Positions 24,964-35,200 of a DNA stretch of 64,000 nucleotides are shown here, one piece after another. The DNA comes from Belliella baltica DSM 15883 (lineage in GTDB: Bacteria > Bacteroidota > Bacteroidia > Cytophagales > Cyclobacteriaceae): NCBI RefSeq assembly GCF_000265405.1, contig NC_018010.1, forward strand, positions 3,927,501-3,991,500, read 5' to 3'. The position numbers were made by a program, and so were the translations under genes. Numbering within the stretch: the stretch's first letter is position 1; every line of letters starts with the position of its first letter. Under the pieces are notes generated by a model that was given only the letters and a program-made list of their open reading frames with translations, was not told the DNA's origin and ran no database searches.

Positions 24964-26245
24964 TTAGGTTGGTAAAATCTCCAAGAAATGGAATCGCACC
25001 ATATTTCCCTTGGATATAATCCTTTTCAAAAGAGGCGTCGTTTCTCACACCTTTGATTTCCACTAAAGTATAGAGATGACTGGCTCCATATCTATCTTTT
25101 TCCACAAAATCAATTTGGTCTCTTCTCAAAATGTCAGCGGACAGCAAATTTGTGTCGTGTGTAGTGAAAATCAATTGGGCACCGTGATTGGAATCCGAAT
25201 TGAAAAGCTCCACAATTTTCTTAGTCAGCAAAGGGTGAAATCTAGCGTCAAACTCATCGATGACCAATGGATTTCCTTCTTTCAATGCTCTATAAATAAA
25301 AGGACTCAGTTCAAACATCTTTCGGGTACCTTCTGATTCTTGGAAACCAAAAGCAAAATCGCTTTTCCCAATAGCCTTCAGGTTTTCGTCGAACTTGGTA
25401 CGTTTTGAAACAACAATTTTTTCTTTCTTTAAATCTTCTTTCACATCATCCTCGAGCTCTTCAGGAAGGTCTCTTCCCTTGAGGTCAATTGCCAAAAGGT
25501 CTTCAATCCCTAAATCAGCCTTTTTGAGGAAATCTAAAATGAAATTCTTTTTTACATTGTCATTTAAGGAGTCTCCTGCTAACCCATACATTCCACGATG
25601 TCCAAGTCCACTGATAATAGAAATGGAAGCAATAGCATTTATGATACCCTTTGAAACCTTTCCAAAGCCAAAAGATGCCAAAGAGGAAAGGAATAGAGAA
25701 TTACTTCTAAAAATCTGACCGTCACCATCTCCCCCTGCCAAATCAATGGCTTTTTGCCCTTCCTCAAAATGGGTTTGATTAATATCCAAGATTTGGTCGT
25801 TTTCTCTTAAGAATAAAGGTTGTTCCCTTTTATTGGGTGTTGAGAATAACCACTCACTTTTGATAGATTCATTATCAGCTTCAAAACCATACCTGTAACG
25901 GATATCCTTGACCCAAAAAACCAATTGAAAAAAGGTGGGTTGATCAATCGTTTCGGTTGAAAGCTCGAAAGAATCGATCATATCTAATGCGCTATCGTCT
26001 TTAACAGAGTCATTGATTATCCTGATAAATGTTCCTAAACCTCTAATAACATTACTTTTACCGCTTGCATTAGCTCCGTAGATGGCCTTAGATTTTAATA
26101 GGTTTAAATCTTCATCTACTGGAATAATATTGACTTGATCGAGACGGTTGTTTTTTGATTTGATCTTAGCCGCAGACATATTTAAGGTCTGCATGTCCTT
26201 GAAGGACCAAAAATTCCCGAAGCTGAATTCTTCAACCTTAATCAT
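24917..26245 (-). CDS. AAA15-family ATPase (RloA / AbiL ATPase type)
   Basis: This 442-residue ABC/SMC-like ATPase has N-terminal EEFSFGNFWSFKDMQTLNMS, Walker A YGANASGKSN (about residues 54-63), Walker B LVIDEFDARFHPLLT (about 325-340) and a switch histidine in IFTTHDTNLL. AAA15/AAA_21 ATPases of this length are the sensor/motor subunits of abortive-infection and OLD-like systems. With the overlapping RloB gene it forms an AbiL/RloAB-like pair; rlo genes were named for their linkage to type I restriction loci, which fits this position. Confidence 0.85.
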   Translation of the reverse strand: MIKVEEFSFGNFWSFKDMQTLNMSAAKIKSKNNRLDQVNIIPVDEDLNLLKSKAIYGANASGKSNVIRGLGTFIRIINDSVKDDSALDMIDSFELSTETIDQPTFFQLVFWVKDIRYRYGFEADNESIKSEWLFSTPNKREQPLFLRENDQILDINQTHFEEGQKAIDLAGGDGDGQIFRSNSLFLSSLASFGFGKVSKGIINAIASISIISGLGHRGMYGLAGDSLNDNVKKNFILDFLKKADLGIEDLLAIDLKGRDLPEELEDDVKEDLKKEKIVVSKRTKFDENLKAIGKSDFAFGFQESEGTRKMFELSPFIYRALKEGNPLVIDEFDARFHPLLTKKIVELFNSDSNHGAQLIFTTHDTNLLSADILRRDQIDFVEKDRYGASHLYTLVEIKGVRNDASFEKDYIQGKYGAIPFLGDFTNLNDFDYAEEDKSYQNH

Positions 26246-26487
26246 ATTTGACTATTTGTGATTTATTCACAAATATAAAAACAAGAAATCAAATTCTTTC
26301 AAATTGTATCAGTTTTTATCAAATGCTAGGTTACATCAATCGGGCAAGTAGAAAACAAGACCCATCCATCAACGGTATGACCAATCCGTCCGATACAGCC
26401 TGATTATCAACATAGAAACAGATTCAGAAGATTTGTTGACACCGATTTTGAATGAATTGAGGGTAGGGGTTAAAACCAAATACCAAA
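26246..26487. other. Spacer between the KAP and AAA15 genes with a possible gene remnant
   Basis: On the plus strand, a stop-free frame from 26352 to 26524 reads like protein (for example YDQSVRYSLIINIETDSED) but has no plausible start and runs antisense into the KAP gene. I take it as a remnant or chance. Confidence 0.2.
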
Positions 26488-28026
26488 TTAAACAGAATCA
26501 AACTTTAAATTTAAAAGTGATTTAAAATCCGTTTTTTCTAAGAGTCCCACTAAAAGTAAGAAGAAATTAATATCATCAATCTTAATTTCTTGGCCAATAC
26601 TATCAGAAATAGAGTTTACGCTGTATATGTGTCTATCTTTCAAACTATATGAATCAAATTCAGTACTAATTGTATATCTAAGATTAAAACTATCTATCTG
26701 TATTTCAAACTGCAATTCTTGACCGACTTCTTTTGGCCTTTCTTTGTTATTGCTCCAATAATTTTTAACGTTGCCTGCTTTTACTATCTGGTTAATAAAG
26801 AAGTGATTTGAAACACTGTCTAAAATTTCTATATCCCTATTTATTAGAACTTTACATTTTTCCACAAATAGTTTATAGTCTTGAAATAAGAAGATCAAAA
26901 AGTCAACAGCTTTTACTAGTTCAATATCATTATTGGAGATTGCATCATACTTTCCTTCCCTCCACACATACCTTTCCTTTAAACTTTGAGTTCCTGAAAA
27001 AATGCGTTTAAGTACCCGAATTGAAATTAAATCATGTTGAATAAAGGAGTGTAATATTTGTTTTATTATTGCTCCTGCTACATCTTTTCTTACTTCACCT
27101 AGAGACATTTTTTTATTTCCATAATCGAGGACCACAGTATGAAATAATTTATTTACACTTTTTATCATCTCCCCCGACAAGTCATAATGGAAAACCGACC
27201 TCGAATAAAACTTATCGATATATCCTGAAAAGTCCACATCTGCACCATAACGGTTGGAAAAGATTTTTCTGATATTCTCAATATCGCAGACAAGGATGAT
27301 TTTATTAGAGTCAAACTTATTTTGATCACTGTCTTTTTTGATATCAACATGGGCCGCCAAAACATTCATTATCCTAAAAATGTGTTCAGGATCAATGCGG
27401 TCCAGGTCATCGATAATCAATACTACCTCTTTCCCGTTTTCTTGAATTTGATTGACTAAGCTACAGATTAGCTGGGTGTATAAATCATCTTCAAGTATGG
27501 ATCCCTTTTTACCTGAGAATTCTTTTAAATAGTCGATTATTTTGTCTTGCTCAGTAAGATTCGCCTCCTTAAATTCTTTCTCAAATTTTTTATTTAACTC
27601 GATCAACCCGTTAGCTATATCCTTCAAAGAGGCTCCAACTTTTGGAATTAATCCCAATAGAAAGGGAATAATTTCCGTTGCATGGTTATTCAGGAAAAAT
27701 GGGAGAAAGGTTCCTTTGTCAACCTCAACTTGCTCAAAGTCTAGTCCTTTTTCAAGGAGTTTAAAGAATATGTCGTACTTGATCAATTCAAAAATATCCT
27801 CGTTGGAAGCAACAGAGTAGTTTACAGGATAAATATGTATGCCTTCATACCTTTCATTTCCCTTAAAAAACTTGTCCAAAAAGTAAGTCTTCCCAGTTCC
27901 AAATGCACCTGAAAAAATAATGCGCTGATTTTTGGGTATCTCAAGGTGGACTTGGAACTGCTTTTTGGGTATCTCTAATTCAAATTCCATTAAGGCTGAT
28001 TTTTTTGTATGACTAATTTTTATCAC
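26488..28026 (-). CDS. KAP-type P-loop NTPase linked to TAC-2 and type I restriction genes
   Basis: This 512-residue STAND/KAP-like NTPase shows a Walker A at about residues 38-48 (FSGAFGTGKTYFLD) and a KAP-type Walker B at about 197-210 (VVLIIDDLDRIDPEH). A conserved block follows (KIILVCDIENIRKIFSNRYG), then a helical C-terminal half. Many KAP proteins have inserted membrane helices; here only one modest hydrophobic stretch (TEIIPFLLGLIPKVGASL, about 115-132) sits between the two motifs. The gene overlaps the upstream SecB-like gene by 14 nt if the first Met is used; an internal Met (MEFELEIPKK, 27990) is an alternative. A defence or sensing role is inferred from context. Confidence 0.75.
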   Translation of the reverse strand: MIKISHTKKSALMEFELEIPKKQFQVHLEIPKNQRIIFSGAFGTGKTYFLDKFFKGNERYEGIHIYPVNYSVASNEDIFELIKYDIFFKLLEKGLDFEQVEVDKGTFLPFFLNNHATEIIPFLLGLIPKVGASLKDIANGLIELNKKFEKEFKEANLTEQDKIIDYLKEFSGKKGSILEDDLYTQLICSLVNQIQENGKEVVLIIDDLDRIDPEHIFRIMNVLAAHVDIKKDSDQNKFDSNKIILVCDIENIRKIFSNRYGADVDFSGYIDKFYSRSVFHYDLSGEMIKSVNKLFHTVVLDYGNKKMSLGEVRKDVAGAIIKQILHSFIQHDLISIRVLKRIFSGTQSLKERYVWREGKYDAISNNDIELVKAVDFLIFLFQDYKLFVEKCKVLINRDIEILDSVSNHFFINQIVKAGNVKNYWSNNKERPKEVGQELQFEIQIDSFNLRYTISTEFDSYSLKDRHIYSVNSISDSIGQEIKIDDINFFLLLVGLLEKTDFKSLLNLKFDSV

Positions 28027-28468
28027 CTTTCCCCGCCTTATCCCTCAACAACTGCGTAATATCAATCGGCTGTAACAAATACCCACCCATAGGACCCAAG
28101 TTGGTGATCTGATAGATGATGTTTCGGAGGTTGTTGATCATCATATTCAGGGTGGAAAATTGGGTAAGGTTGTTTTTAAGATTCTCTTCGAGTGCTTCCG
28201 AATTTTGAATACGGAAAGTACCTCCACCTTCTACCATGATTTTATAGCCAGGAAGAGAACCCTCTTTTCCCGAATTGACTTGAATCATTGTGAACAACTG
28301 AATTTCTTGCGCTTTTTCATTGTTTCTGATACCAAAATCAATATCCACTGAATAGGATTGAAACAATTCCTTGATATCTATTTCACTTTCTTCTGGAACA
28401 AGAAATTCGAAGTGAGATTCCAATAACTTGAAATCCAATAACTGTAAAGGGGAAAATTTCGCTTTCAT
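28013..28468 (-). CDS. SecB-like chaperone of the second toxin-antitoxin-chaperone module (TAC-2)
   Basis: This 151-residue protein has the SecB topology: a first strand FSPLQLLDFKLLESHFEF, long strand pairs (YSVDIDFGIRNNEK, IQLFTMIQVNSG, YKIMVEGGGTFRI), and a C-terminal MMINNLRNIIYQITNLGPMG helix. The ending GYLLQPIDITQLL matches the LNLAPVNFDALF end of SecB. It is only distantly similar to the TAC-1 SecB-like protein at 20405. The 4-nt overlap with the antitoxin gene (28465-28468) supports a shared operon and an antitoxin-stabilising role. Confidence 0.68.
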   Translation of the reverse strand: MKAKFSPLQLLDFKLLESHFEFLVPEESEIDIKELFQSYSVDIDFGIRNNEKAQEIQLFTMIQVNSGKEGSLPGYKIMVEGGGTFRIQNSEALEENLKNNLTQFSTLNMMINNLRNIIYQITNLGPMGGYLLQPIDITQLLRDKAGKGDKN

Positions 28469-28902
28469 CCTGCCATGGCATAATCATCCTCCGACATAGG
28501 GCTAACAGCCATTACGGTTTGAGGATTGGTGACTTGATTTTTTAATTTAAGATACTCTTGGGTTTTGGACCAGCGTTTATGGTATTCCATCAACTCCTCA
28601 TCAACTCTTTCTTGAATCATCTCCTCAGTCATTACCTTAAACTCTATTCCCAGTTCTAAGGACATTTTGGCGAGTATATTCCAGTTTGGTTTTCTATCTC
28701 CTCGGAACAGCTGGGTGATGAAGGACGCCGAAGTTCCAACTTTTTGGGCAAGTTCCTTCTTGCTGATATTATCTTGCTCCATTTTTAGGTCAACCAAACC
28801 TAAAAATTGCATGGCCAATACATCCGCCCTGGAAGAAACAAGGTCTTCTTGGGACATGGTGTTAAAAAGTGCATCCCATTCTTTTTTGATTGAGTTCGTC
28901 AT
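28465..28902 (-). CDS. XRE-family antitoxin of TAC-2
   Basis: This 145-residue protein has an HTH at about residues 40-85 (DNISKKELAQKVGTSASFIT, then GDRKPNWNILAKMSLELGIE). A charged C-terminal region follows (MIQERVDEELMEYHKRW). The last 30 residues are polar (AVSPMSEDDYAMAG) and would be the place for a chaperone-dependent tail. It overlaps the toxin gene upstream and the SecB-like gene downstream by 4 nt each (ATGA type), the tight coupling usual in toxin-antitoxin operons. Confidence 0.78.
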   Translation of the reverse strand: MTNSIKKEWDALFNTMSQEDLVSSRADVLAMQFLGLVDLKMEQDNISKKELAQKVGTSASFITQLFRGDRKPNWNILAKMSLELGIEFKVMTEEMIQERVDEELMEYHKRWSKTQEYLKLKNQVTNPQTVMAVSPMSEDDYAMAG

Positions 28903-29324
28903 GATGTTTGGGTTAAATCGTATTCGTATTGCGCAACTCTTCTGATGATACTTTTTTCTGCCGCTGTAAGTTTTTGAGACTTCTTCTTTTCCAGAAGCTC
29001 AATACCGATGATTACAAATCGCTCTGATTCACCATCAGTAAACTGCTGACAGTAAATTCGGGGATTTTTCTTGCCTTTAAACAATTTGATGGCGGTGACA
29101 TGCTCACATCCTTTTTCAAAATTCTCTTTATCGTATAAATCCCTTGGGGCACGGTGGTTTAGAATTAATTGCAATGCTGTTTTGAACTTTTTAAGATTAG
29201 CAGGGTCTGATTGTAAAAACGCCATGATTTTCTGTGAATTAGCTGCATCCACATAAAAGGCTTTTTTACCATCAGCCGAAATTTCGATAAGTTCTGCTTT
29301 TCTTTTCACGTCAAAATTAAGCAA
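28899..29324 (-). CDS. RelE/HigB-like toxin of TAC-2
   Basis: This protein of up to 141 residues uses TTG at 29324 (MLNFDVKRK); a GTG at 29309 is an alternative. RelE-like features are in the middle and end: HVTAIKLFKGKKNPRIYCQQ, then RFVIIGIELLEKKKSQKLTA, and a C-terminal IIRRVAQYEYDL helix. The KKSQKLT motif is common in HigB/RelE relatives. It starts 32 nt after the hsdS stop, so it may be transcribed with the restriction operon. An own promoter inside the hsdS end is also possible. Confidence 0.68.
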   Translation of the reverse strand: MLNFDVKRKAELIEISADGKKAFYVDAANSQKIMAFLQSDPANLKKFKTALQLILNHRAPRDLYDKENFEKGCEHVTAIKLFKGKKNPRIYCQQFTDGESERFVIIGIELLEKKKSQKLTAAEKSIIRRVAQYEYDLTQTS

Positions 29325-29356
29325 TAGGTTAATTTATTACAAGCCGTTTAAATAAT

Positions 29357-30760
29357 TTACTCGATTCCATATCCCTCTTCCCCCTCCGCCGCCATCAACC
29401 CCTCAATCTTCTCCACCACATACTCCTTCACCTCCTGACTTACCAACTCCCCCAGAAATGCCTTCGCCAATATCGCCTGTGGCAATTGATCAATCTTGGT
29501 TTTTAAAGAATGGTATTGGGATTCGATTCTTTTTGAAATTTCAAAAAGAGAATTGACTTTAGATACAATTTCGAGTTGCTCATCAAGGCTTGGAAATGGC
29601 ACAATAAAATCGCCGAGCTTTTTTGCATTAATATTTGATTGGCTTACACCATCTGTTTTAACCTCCCAACACCATTTTTTTGCATAATTAGAATTAAGTA
29701 CAAAGTTTAAGAACTCCGAATTGATTGAATCTTTTGGTTTGACCTGAATCAGGTAACCAGCAAAAACAGCTTCTCTATCCCCTCTAAAAATTGCTGTTTT
29801 ACCCACTAACTCTGGGCTGTTTGTTCTATTGAAGAGCAAGTCACCAGCTGTCAGTTTGTATTTTCCAATCTCTATTTGATCAGAACTGTATTTTAAATCG
29901 CTCCAATCTATTTCTCCTTCTTGAATATTACCCATCCTTAAAACAGGAACATCACCCAAGTTTAGTGATTTTGAAGAAGAACCATATTTGAGACTAATGG
30001 ATAGTTCTTTCAATTGACGAAAACTCCAAGACTCTGGAATTGGTATTGGGCCATTTTTATTTTCAATTTTTTCCTCCTCTCTCCATTCCTTCGTCAACTC
30101 TCCCGTCACGGCTTGGGTCAGGACCTGCTGACGGAAGTTTTTCAGCAAGGCCGGTATTCGGTCCAACTTCTCCCGTAAGCTATCCAAATGCCCAAACAAA
30201 ACATCCAATTTGGCTACAATCCGATGCTGCTCGGTAAGGGGTGGGTGTGGAATTTGAATTTTTTCAAACTCTTTGTATTTCAAGTTTCTTAAATTGTTAC
30301 TTCCCCCTTGGTATTCTATAACTTTTCCAGATAAATAAAAGAAGGTGAGGTAATAATTTAAAAAAGGAGCGTTTATCAACTTTTGATTGGCCCGAAGCAG
30401 TCTTAAGAAATTTGTCCCAATTTTTGGAAGGTTGCTATTCTGGGATAGGGTATCCTCATCAATTAGAATAACTCGACCAACTGGCTGATCAGGCCCACCT
30501 CCACTGATTTCAATTAATATATCTCCCTCAATCAGATTTCTCTTTTCCAGACTATTCTGTTTGATAACCCTAATTGAAGCAGTACTACCTTTGTCTTTTC
30601 TCCAGTTTTTAATTTCACTTCCCCTGATTACTGCTACTTGCACATAATCTTCTTCAGAAATATCATTTGGGTCTTTGCCCCAATCTCCACCGATTACAAA
30701 ACTTAAAACGTTTTGTAGTGATTTGGAACGCCATCCCTTTGGTAATTTTTCCTCCATCAT
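29357..30760 (-). CDS. hsdS: Type I restriction-modification specificity subunit
   Basis: This 467-residue protein has two target-recognition domains separated by conserved helices. The first central repeat is at about residues 170-215 (PPLTEQHRIVAKLDVLFGHL); the second is near the C-terminus (FPSLDEQLEIVSKVNSLFE, about 390-410). It sets the DNA sequence recognised by the HsdM-HsdR complex. The start overlaps the hsdM stop by 4 nt. The two half-sites imply a bipartite target; the target cannot be read from sequence. Confidence 0.92.
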   Translation of the reverse strand: MMEEKLPKGWRSKSLQNVLSFVIGGDWGKDPNDISEEDYVQVAVIRGSEIKNWRKDKGSTASIRVIKQNSLEKRNLIEGDILIEISGGGPDQPVGRVILIDEDTLSQNSNLPKIGTNFLRLLRANQKLINAPFLNYYLTFFYLSGKVIEYQGGSNNLRNLKYKEFEKIQIPHPPLTEQHRIVAKLDVLFGHLDSLREKLDRIPALLKNFRQQVLTQAVTGELTKEWREEEKIENKNGPIPIPESWSFRQLKELSISLKYGSSSKSLNLGDVPVLRMGNIQEGEIDWSDLKYSSDQIEIGKYKLTAGDLLFNRTNSPELVGKTAIFRGDREAVFAGYLIQVKPKDSINSEFLNFVLNSNYAKKWCWEVKTDGVSQSNINAKKLGDFIVPFPSLDEQLEIVSKVNSLFEISKRIESQYHSLKTKIDQLPQAILAKAFLGELVSQEVKEYVVEKIEGLMAAEGEEGYGIE

Positions 30761-32220
30761 CCCAACAAAGAAATTATCTGGTCCAATTCTTTTTTTATAC
30801 CATCCAACTCCTCAGCGGCCAACCTCGCAATATCCAAAGGATCACCCAAATCGGCATTTTTGCTGATATTTTCATCTTCAATTAGACCGATATCCAAGGA
30901 ATCGTTTTTGGCAGCGATCTGCTCTCTGGTAAATACCTGCCATCTTGGATCTGCGACCGTCTTACGCTTTTCGTTATCTATCTCGCCTTCATATCCTTGC
31001 TTCAGTGATTCCATGTCCGTGCCGCCAGTATATGCAGTTACAAATCCTGCAAAAGCTTCTCGGGTGAATGGTGTCCGCTTGCCATAACTTGGTGCATTGG
31101 TTCGCATATCGTAAAACCATACCCGCTTCGTATTGCCAGTTTCTTTTTTTCCTCGGGTAAAGAAGAGCACATTGGTCTTTACACCTGCCGCATAGAAAAT
31201 ACCTGTTGGCAAACGTAACACGGTATGAAGGTCGCATTTTTCCATCAGGTCACGGCGTATCTTCTGTCCATCATTGTCTTCGAAGAGCACGTTATCGGGA
31301 AGCACTACTGCAGCTCTTGCCGTCCCCGTATCCCTTCTTAAAGAACGGTAGATATGCATCAGGAAATTCAGCTGCTTGTTGGAGGTTTGGATGGTAAAGT
31401 CATCCCGTGTAGGTCGCTCTCCTCCTTGCTTGGTTCCAAATGGAGGATTCGCCAACACGCCGTCATAGTTTTTAAAACTTTTACCTTGTTCGGTGAGGGT
31501 GTCTCCCATCACTATCCTACTCTCCAGACCATGCAGCTTGGCATTCATCAGGGCCAGTCTATGGGCATCTTGTACCAATTCGCAACCTGAAAATGCTTCA
31601 TGGACTTGAAAGCTTCTTTCTGCTTGACTGAGCGCATAGTAATCGTCGTATTTACGCTTTAGATACTCATCTGCTGCAATCATAAAACCAAAAGTTCCTG
31701 CTGCAGGATCATTCCATCTTTCTCCGATTTTAGGAGAAAGGAGTTCTATCATCACATTGATTAATGGCCTTGGGGTGAAGTACTGCCCTGCCCCACTCTT
31801 TTTCTCCCCTGCATTCTTTTCCAACAGTTCCTCATAGATGCTGGCTATCTTATCCTGCTCCTCATCCTCGTACCAATCGATCTGATCGATATTGGTAATT
31901 AGGGTACGAAGGTTGACTGGTTTTCTTAGCGTGGTGGAAGCATTTGTGTATATTTCCGTGATGGTTTCATTGCTAGACATGGCGCCTAGATTAGCCAAAA
32001 GATCTCTGTAAATGTCAAAAAGCTCTTTGTTGTCTTTGATCCCTTTGAGGTTACTCCAGCGGTATTTCTCAGGAATATCATGATCGAATTTCTTAACCTC
32101 AGATAGTCTTAAAAAAAGAATATATGTCAATTCATTCAAATACTGGTGATAGGTCACCCCATCATCACGGAGGACGTTACACAGTTCCCACAGTTTCTTT
32201 GCTATCTGTTCTGCACTCAT
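30757..32220 (-). CDS. hsdM: Type I restriction-modification methyltransferase subunit
   Basis: This 487-residue N6-adenine methyltransferase has an N-terminal HsdM_N helical domain (EQIAKKLWELCNVLRDDG). The SAM-binding region has NDPAAGTFGFMIAADEYL (about residues 165-185), and the catalytic motif IV NPPFGTKQGG lies near residue 260. Length and motif order are standard. It starts 9 nt after hsdR and overlaps hsdS. Confidence 0.94.
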   Translation of the reverse strand: MSAEQIAKKLWELCNVLRDDGVTYHQYLNELTYILFLRLSEVKKFDHDIPEKYRWSNLKGIKDNKELFDIYRDLLANLGAMSSNETITEIYTNASTTLRKPVNLRTLITNIDQIDWYEDEEQDKIASIYEELLEKNAGEKKSGAGQYFTPRPLINVMIELLSPKIGERWNDPAAGTFGFMIAADEYLKRKYDDYYALSQAERSFQVHEAFSGCELVQDAHRLALMNAKLHGLESRIVMGDTLTEQGKSFKNYDGVLANPPFGTKQGGERPTRDDFTIQTSNKQLNFLMHIYRSLRRDTGTARAAVVLPDNVLFEDNDGQKIRRDLMEKCDLHTVLRLPTGIFYAAGVKTNVLFFTRGKKETGNTKRVWFYDMRTNAPSYGKRTPFTREAFAGFVTAYTGGTDMESLKQGYEGEIDNEKRKTVADPRWQVFTREQIAAKNDSLDIGLIEDENISKNADLGDPLDIARLAAEELDGIKKELDQIISLLG

Positions 32221-32229
32221 GCTATTAAA

Positions 32230-35200
32230 TTAAGCGTATAAATTTCTATTGATTTCAGCAATCACTTCTTCCAACTGTTCTTCAAAAATCTTATTTAAGC
32301 GATCAAAACCACCATCTTCATCAAATGGATCCTGGTCAAGGTCTTCTTTTCTAAGTACCGTTTCCTTAAGCAGCTGCTTTTCAAAACGGTCAATCCATTT
32401 TGTTTGTGTCTTATTCCAATCCTTCATTTGACGGATTTTATTTACCGCATTTTTGACCCGATTTTCATGGCTGACCAGTGAGCTCCCAATCGAAAGTGTA
32501 CGGATGTAAGAAATGATATCTGCTGCAATATCATCATTTTTAGCAGCTCTCCATGCAACATTTAGTGTGTTGGCATTATACCCTTCCTGATCTAAGACCA
32601 GCATCAGTTCACGTAAAGATTTACGATCCAGCTCGGTAGGTCGAGTACAGACTATTTTCAGTGCTTCAATTTTATTTTGGTTTTCTTGAATAAAACGAGC
32701 AAAGTTATCCAAGTAATCTTCCGGCTTTTCTGCTTTTCCATAGCCTCGATCTATTCCACGAAAAACATCGTCACCATCATATACATAGGGATTGGTGATA
32801 TCAGGTTTAAGCTGATCCAAAAACTTCCATAAATTAGTTAGACTCACTATTTTTTCAACAGCAGCTTGGGTATCTGAATTTTTTAGACTTTCCAATAATT
32901 CGTCTGGACTTTCGCCATGCGCATTATAAATAAATTGCTCTAGTTTATCCTCTCTATTTCCCTGAAGAAGCTTTCTTTTGCGTTGAATTTTTGCAAGAAC
33001 CTGATCTATTTGTCTTTGGGTTCTTTCACCTTGATTTATCTCTTTGAGTTCTTCTACCAATTGGACGAAACTGACTTTAGGATTAGCCACGATCGGCTTC
33101 ATCTGCGTAAAGTCTTCTAAAGTATCGTAAATCTTAACTGCATCATAAATTCTAAATACTTCCTTACCAATCTCATCACATCTTCTCGTAGCCCTACCCA
33201 GCATTTGTTCATAGAGAATTCTGGACTTTATTCTACGCATAAAGACAAGATTACAAATCGGAGGAACATCTATGCCTGTAGTCAGTAAATCTACTGTCAC
33301 TGCTATATTTGGATACTTTTCATTTTTATATCGGAGTAATTGCTCCTGTGGATTATAAGACTTTCCGGTAATCTTTTCGATGGACTTGTCTGCCACATCT
33401 ACACCGATGTTTGCAAATTCCTCTTTTAGATATTCTACAATCATGTCCGCATGTTCATCCGTAGCGGCAAAGAAAAGACTCTTTTCATCCCCATCAGGAT
33501 CTAGATGATTGACAAGTTCTTTGATGACAGTTCTATTGAAACTAGGAGTTATCACTTTTTTGTTGAATCCCGAAATATCAATTTTGAGTTCATCTTCAAG
33601 ACTTTCTAACTCAATGATCGTGTTATTTTCTCTATCGTGCGCTTTAGGTTGAGCACCTTTTTCCCAAGTAATCCCTTCTTCTCCAAGTTCAGTTTTGATG
33701 ATATAAGGCGGTTCATGATCAATCAAAAAACCATCAATTACAGCTTCTCGGTAAGAATAAGTATACACAGATGGACCGAATATCTCAGAAGTATGTAATG
33801 CCGGAGTAGCTGTCAAGCCTATAGAAAAAGCATCAAAATAGTCAAGAACCATTCTGTACTTACTCACAAAATCCCTTTGGTCCTTGAAATCCAATTCTTC
33901 ATCATCCATTTCTCTATCTAAGAGATAGCCTCTGTGTGCTTCATCAATGATTATACAATCATATTGATCTACAGGAGGAATGTCTTTCCCCTCACTGTAA
34001 AACAAACGCTTGACCATGCCTTGAACTGTGGCAAAATGAAGTCTCGTATCGAGATCAGGAACTTTCTCTGTTACTTCTTTGATGCCGTAAATTTCCGAGA
34101 AAGTATTCAGCCCAATTATTTTATTGTCTTTGAATGAATTGATTGCCTGTGTTGCTAGAAGATTCCTATCTACCAAAAAGAGAATTCTTTTAAAGCGATT
34201 TGATTGAATCAAGCGGTAACAAAGTCCAATGATTGTTCGTGTTTTTCCTGTTCCAGTAGCCATGGTGATCAAGGCTCTATTTTGGTCAGAATTACTTAGC
34301 AAGACCTTTTCTAAGGCTTTTATGGCTTCAATTTGATATTTTCTCAATCCTAAACCCGTACTACTTTCTAAAAAATCAACTGTTTCAGATTTGAGTTTAT
34401 CCTCGGAAGCTTTTAGATCTTTTTCCAAAAGTTTGATTAGTCCTTCAGGGCTATACCAGCCATTAAGCGCTTTGGAACGCCCATGCTTTTGCCTGACGTC
34501 TAGGAACCAAACACCGCTTTTGGTTTTGATCTGCTCTAAATAGGGTCTTCCATTAGTTGAAAAAAGAAAGGGTACTTTGTATCCATACCATTCCCCTAAT
34601 AATTCTGCTTCATGTTGAATTTGGATATGTTCAGCATAAGTTTTTGATTGGAGCAAATCAGTAGAAATGTCAGAGGCATACTTTTTTGCTTCCACAATTC
34701 CATAGAGTTGGGTTCCAACAAACAGGGCATAGTCAGCCCATTTACTTCCGCAAGGCCACTCGGCAATAGCCAAGTATTTCCCTCTCTGTGGCTGGGTTTT
34801 GTTTTTCTTATAATTGATGATTTGTGTATCAACTTCCCAACCAGCTATTCTCAGTTGTTCATCGATCAGCAAGCGGGTCTCCGCTTCTGACATTTCTATT
34901 TTTCTAGCAGCTTTCTCAGATCGGTTTTGAATTTCCTGTAACTTTTCCTGAGGGAGCTTTTCTGTACTTCTTTCTTCTAATAAGTTATCAAACTTTGTTT
35001 GTAACTGGGCAAATTCTTGTTCAAGCACATGCAAGGCATGTCTTGCATCAAGCTCGTCCGGTAAATGAAATTTTATCGAATTTAAATCATCATTTTCTTC
35101 TGAATACGTTTGATAAAACCACTTTGAAATTTTGAAGGTGGAAAAAAGTAATCCTTTGGCATCTTCCAGAGAGCCTTTATTTTGATGAACTGCTACATTC

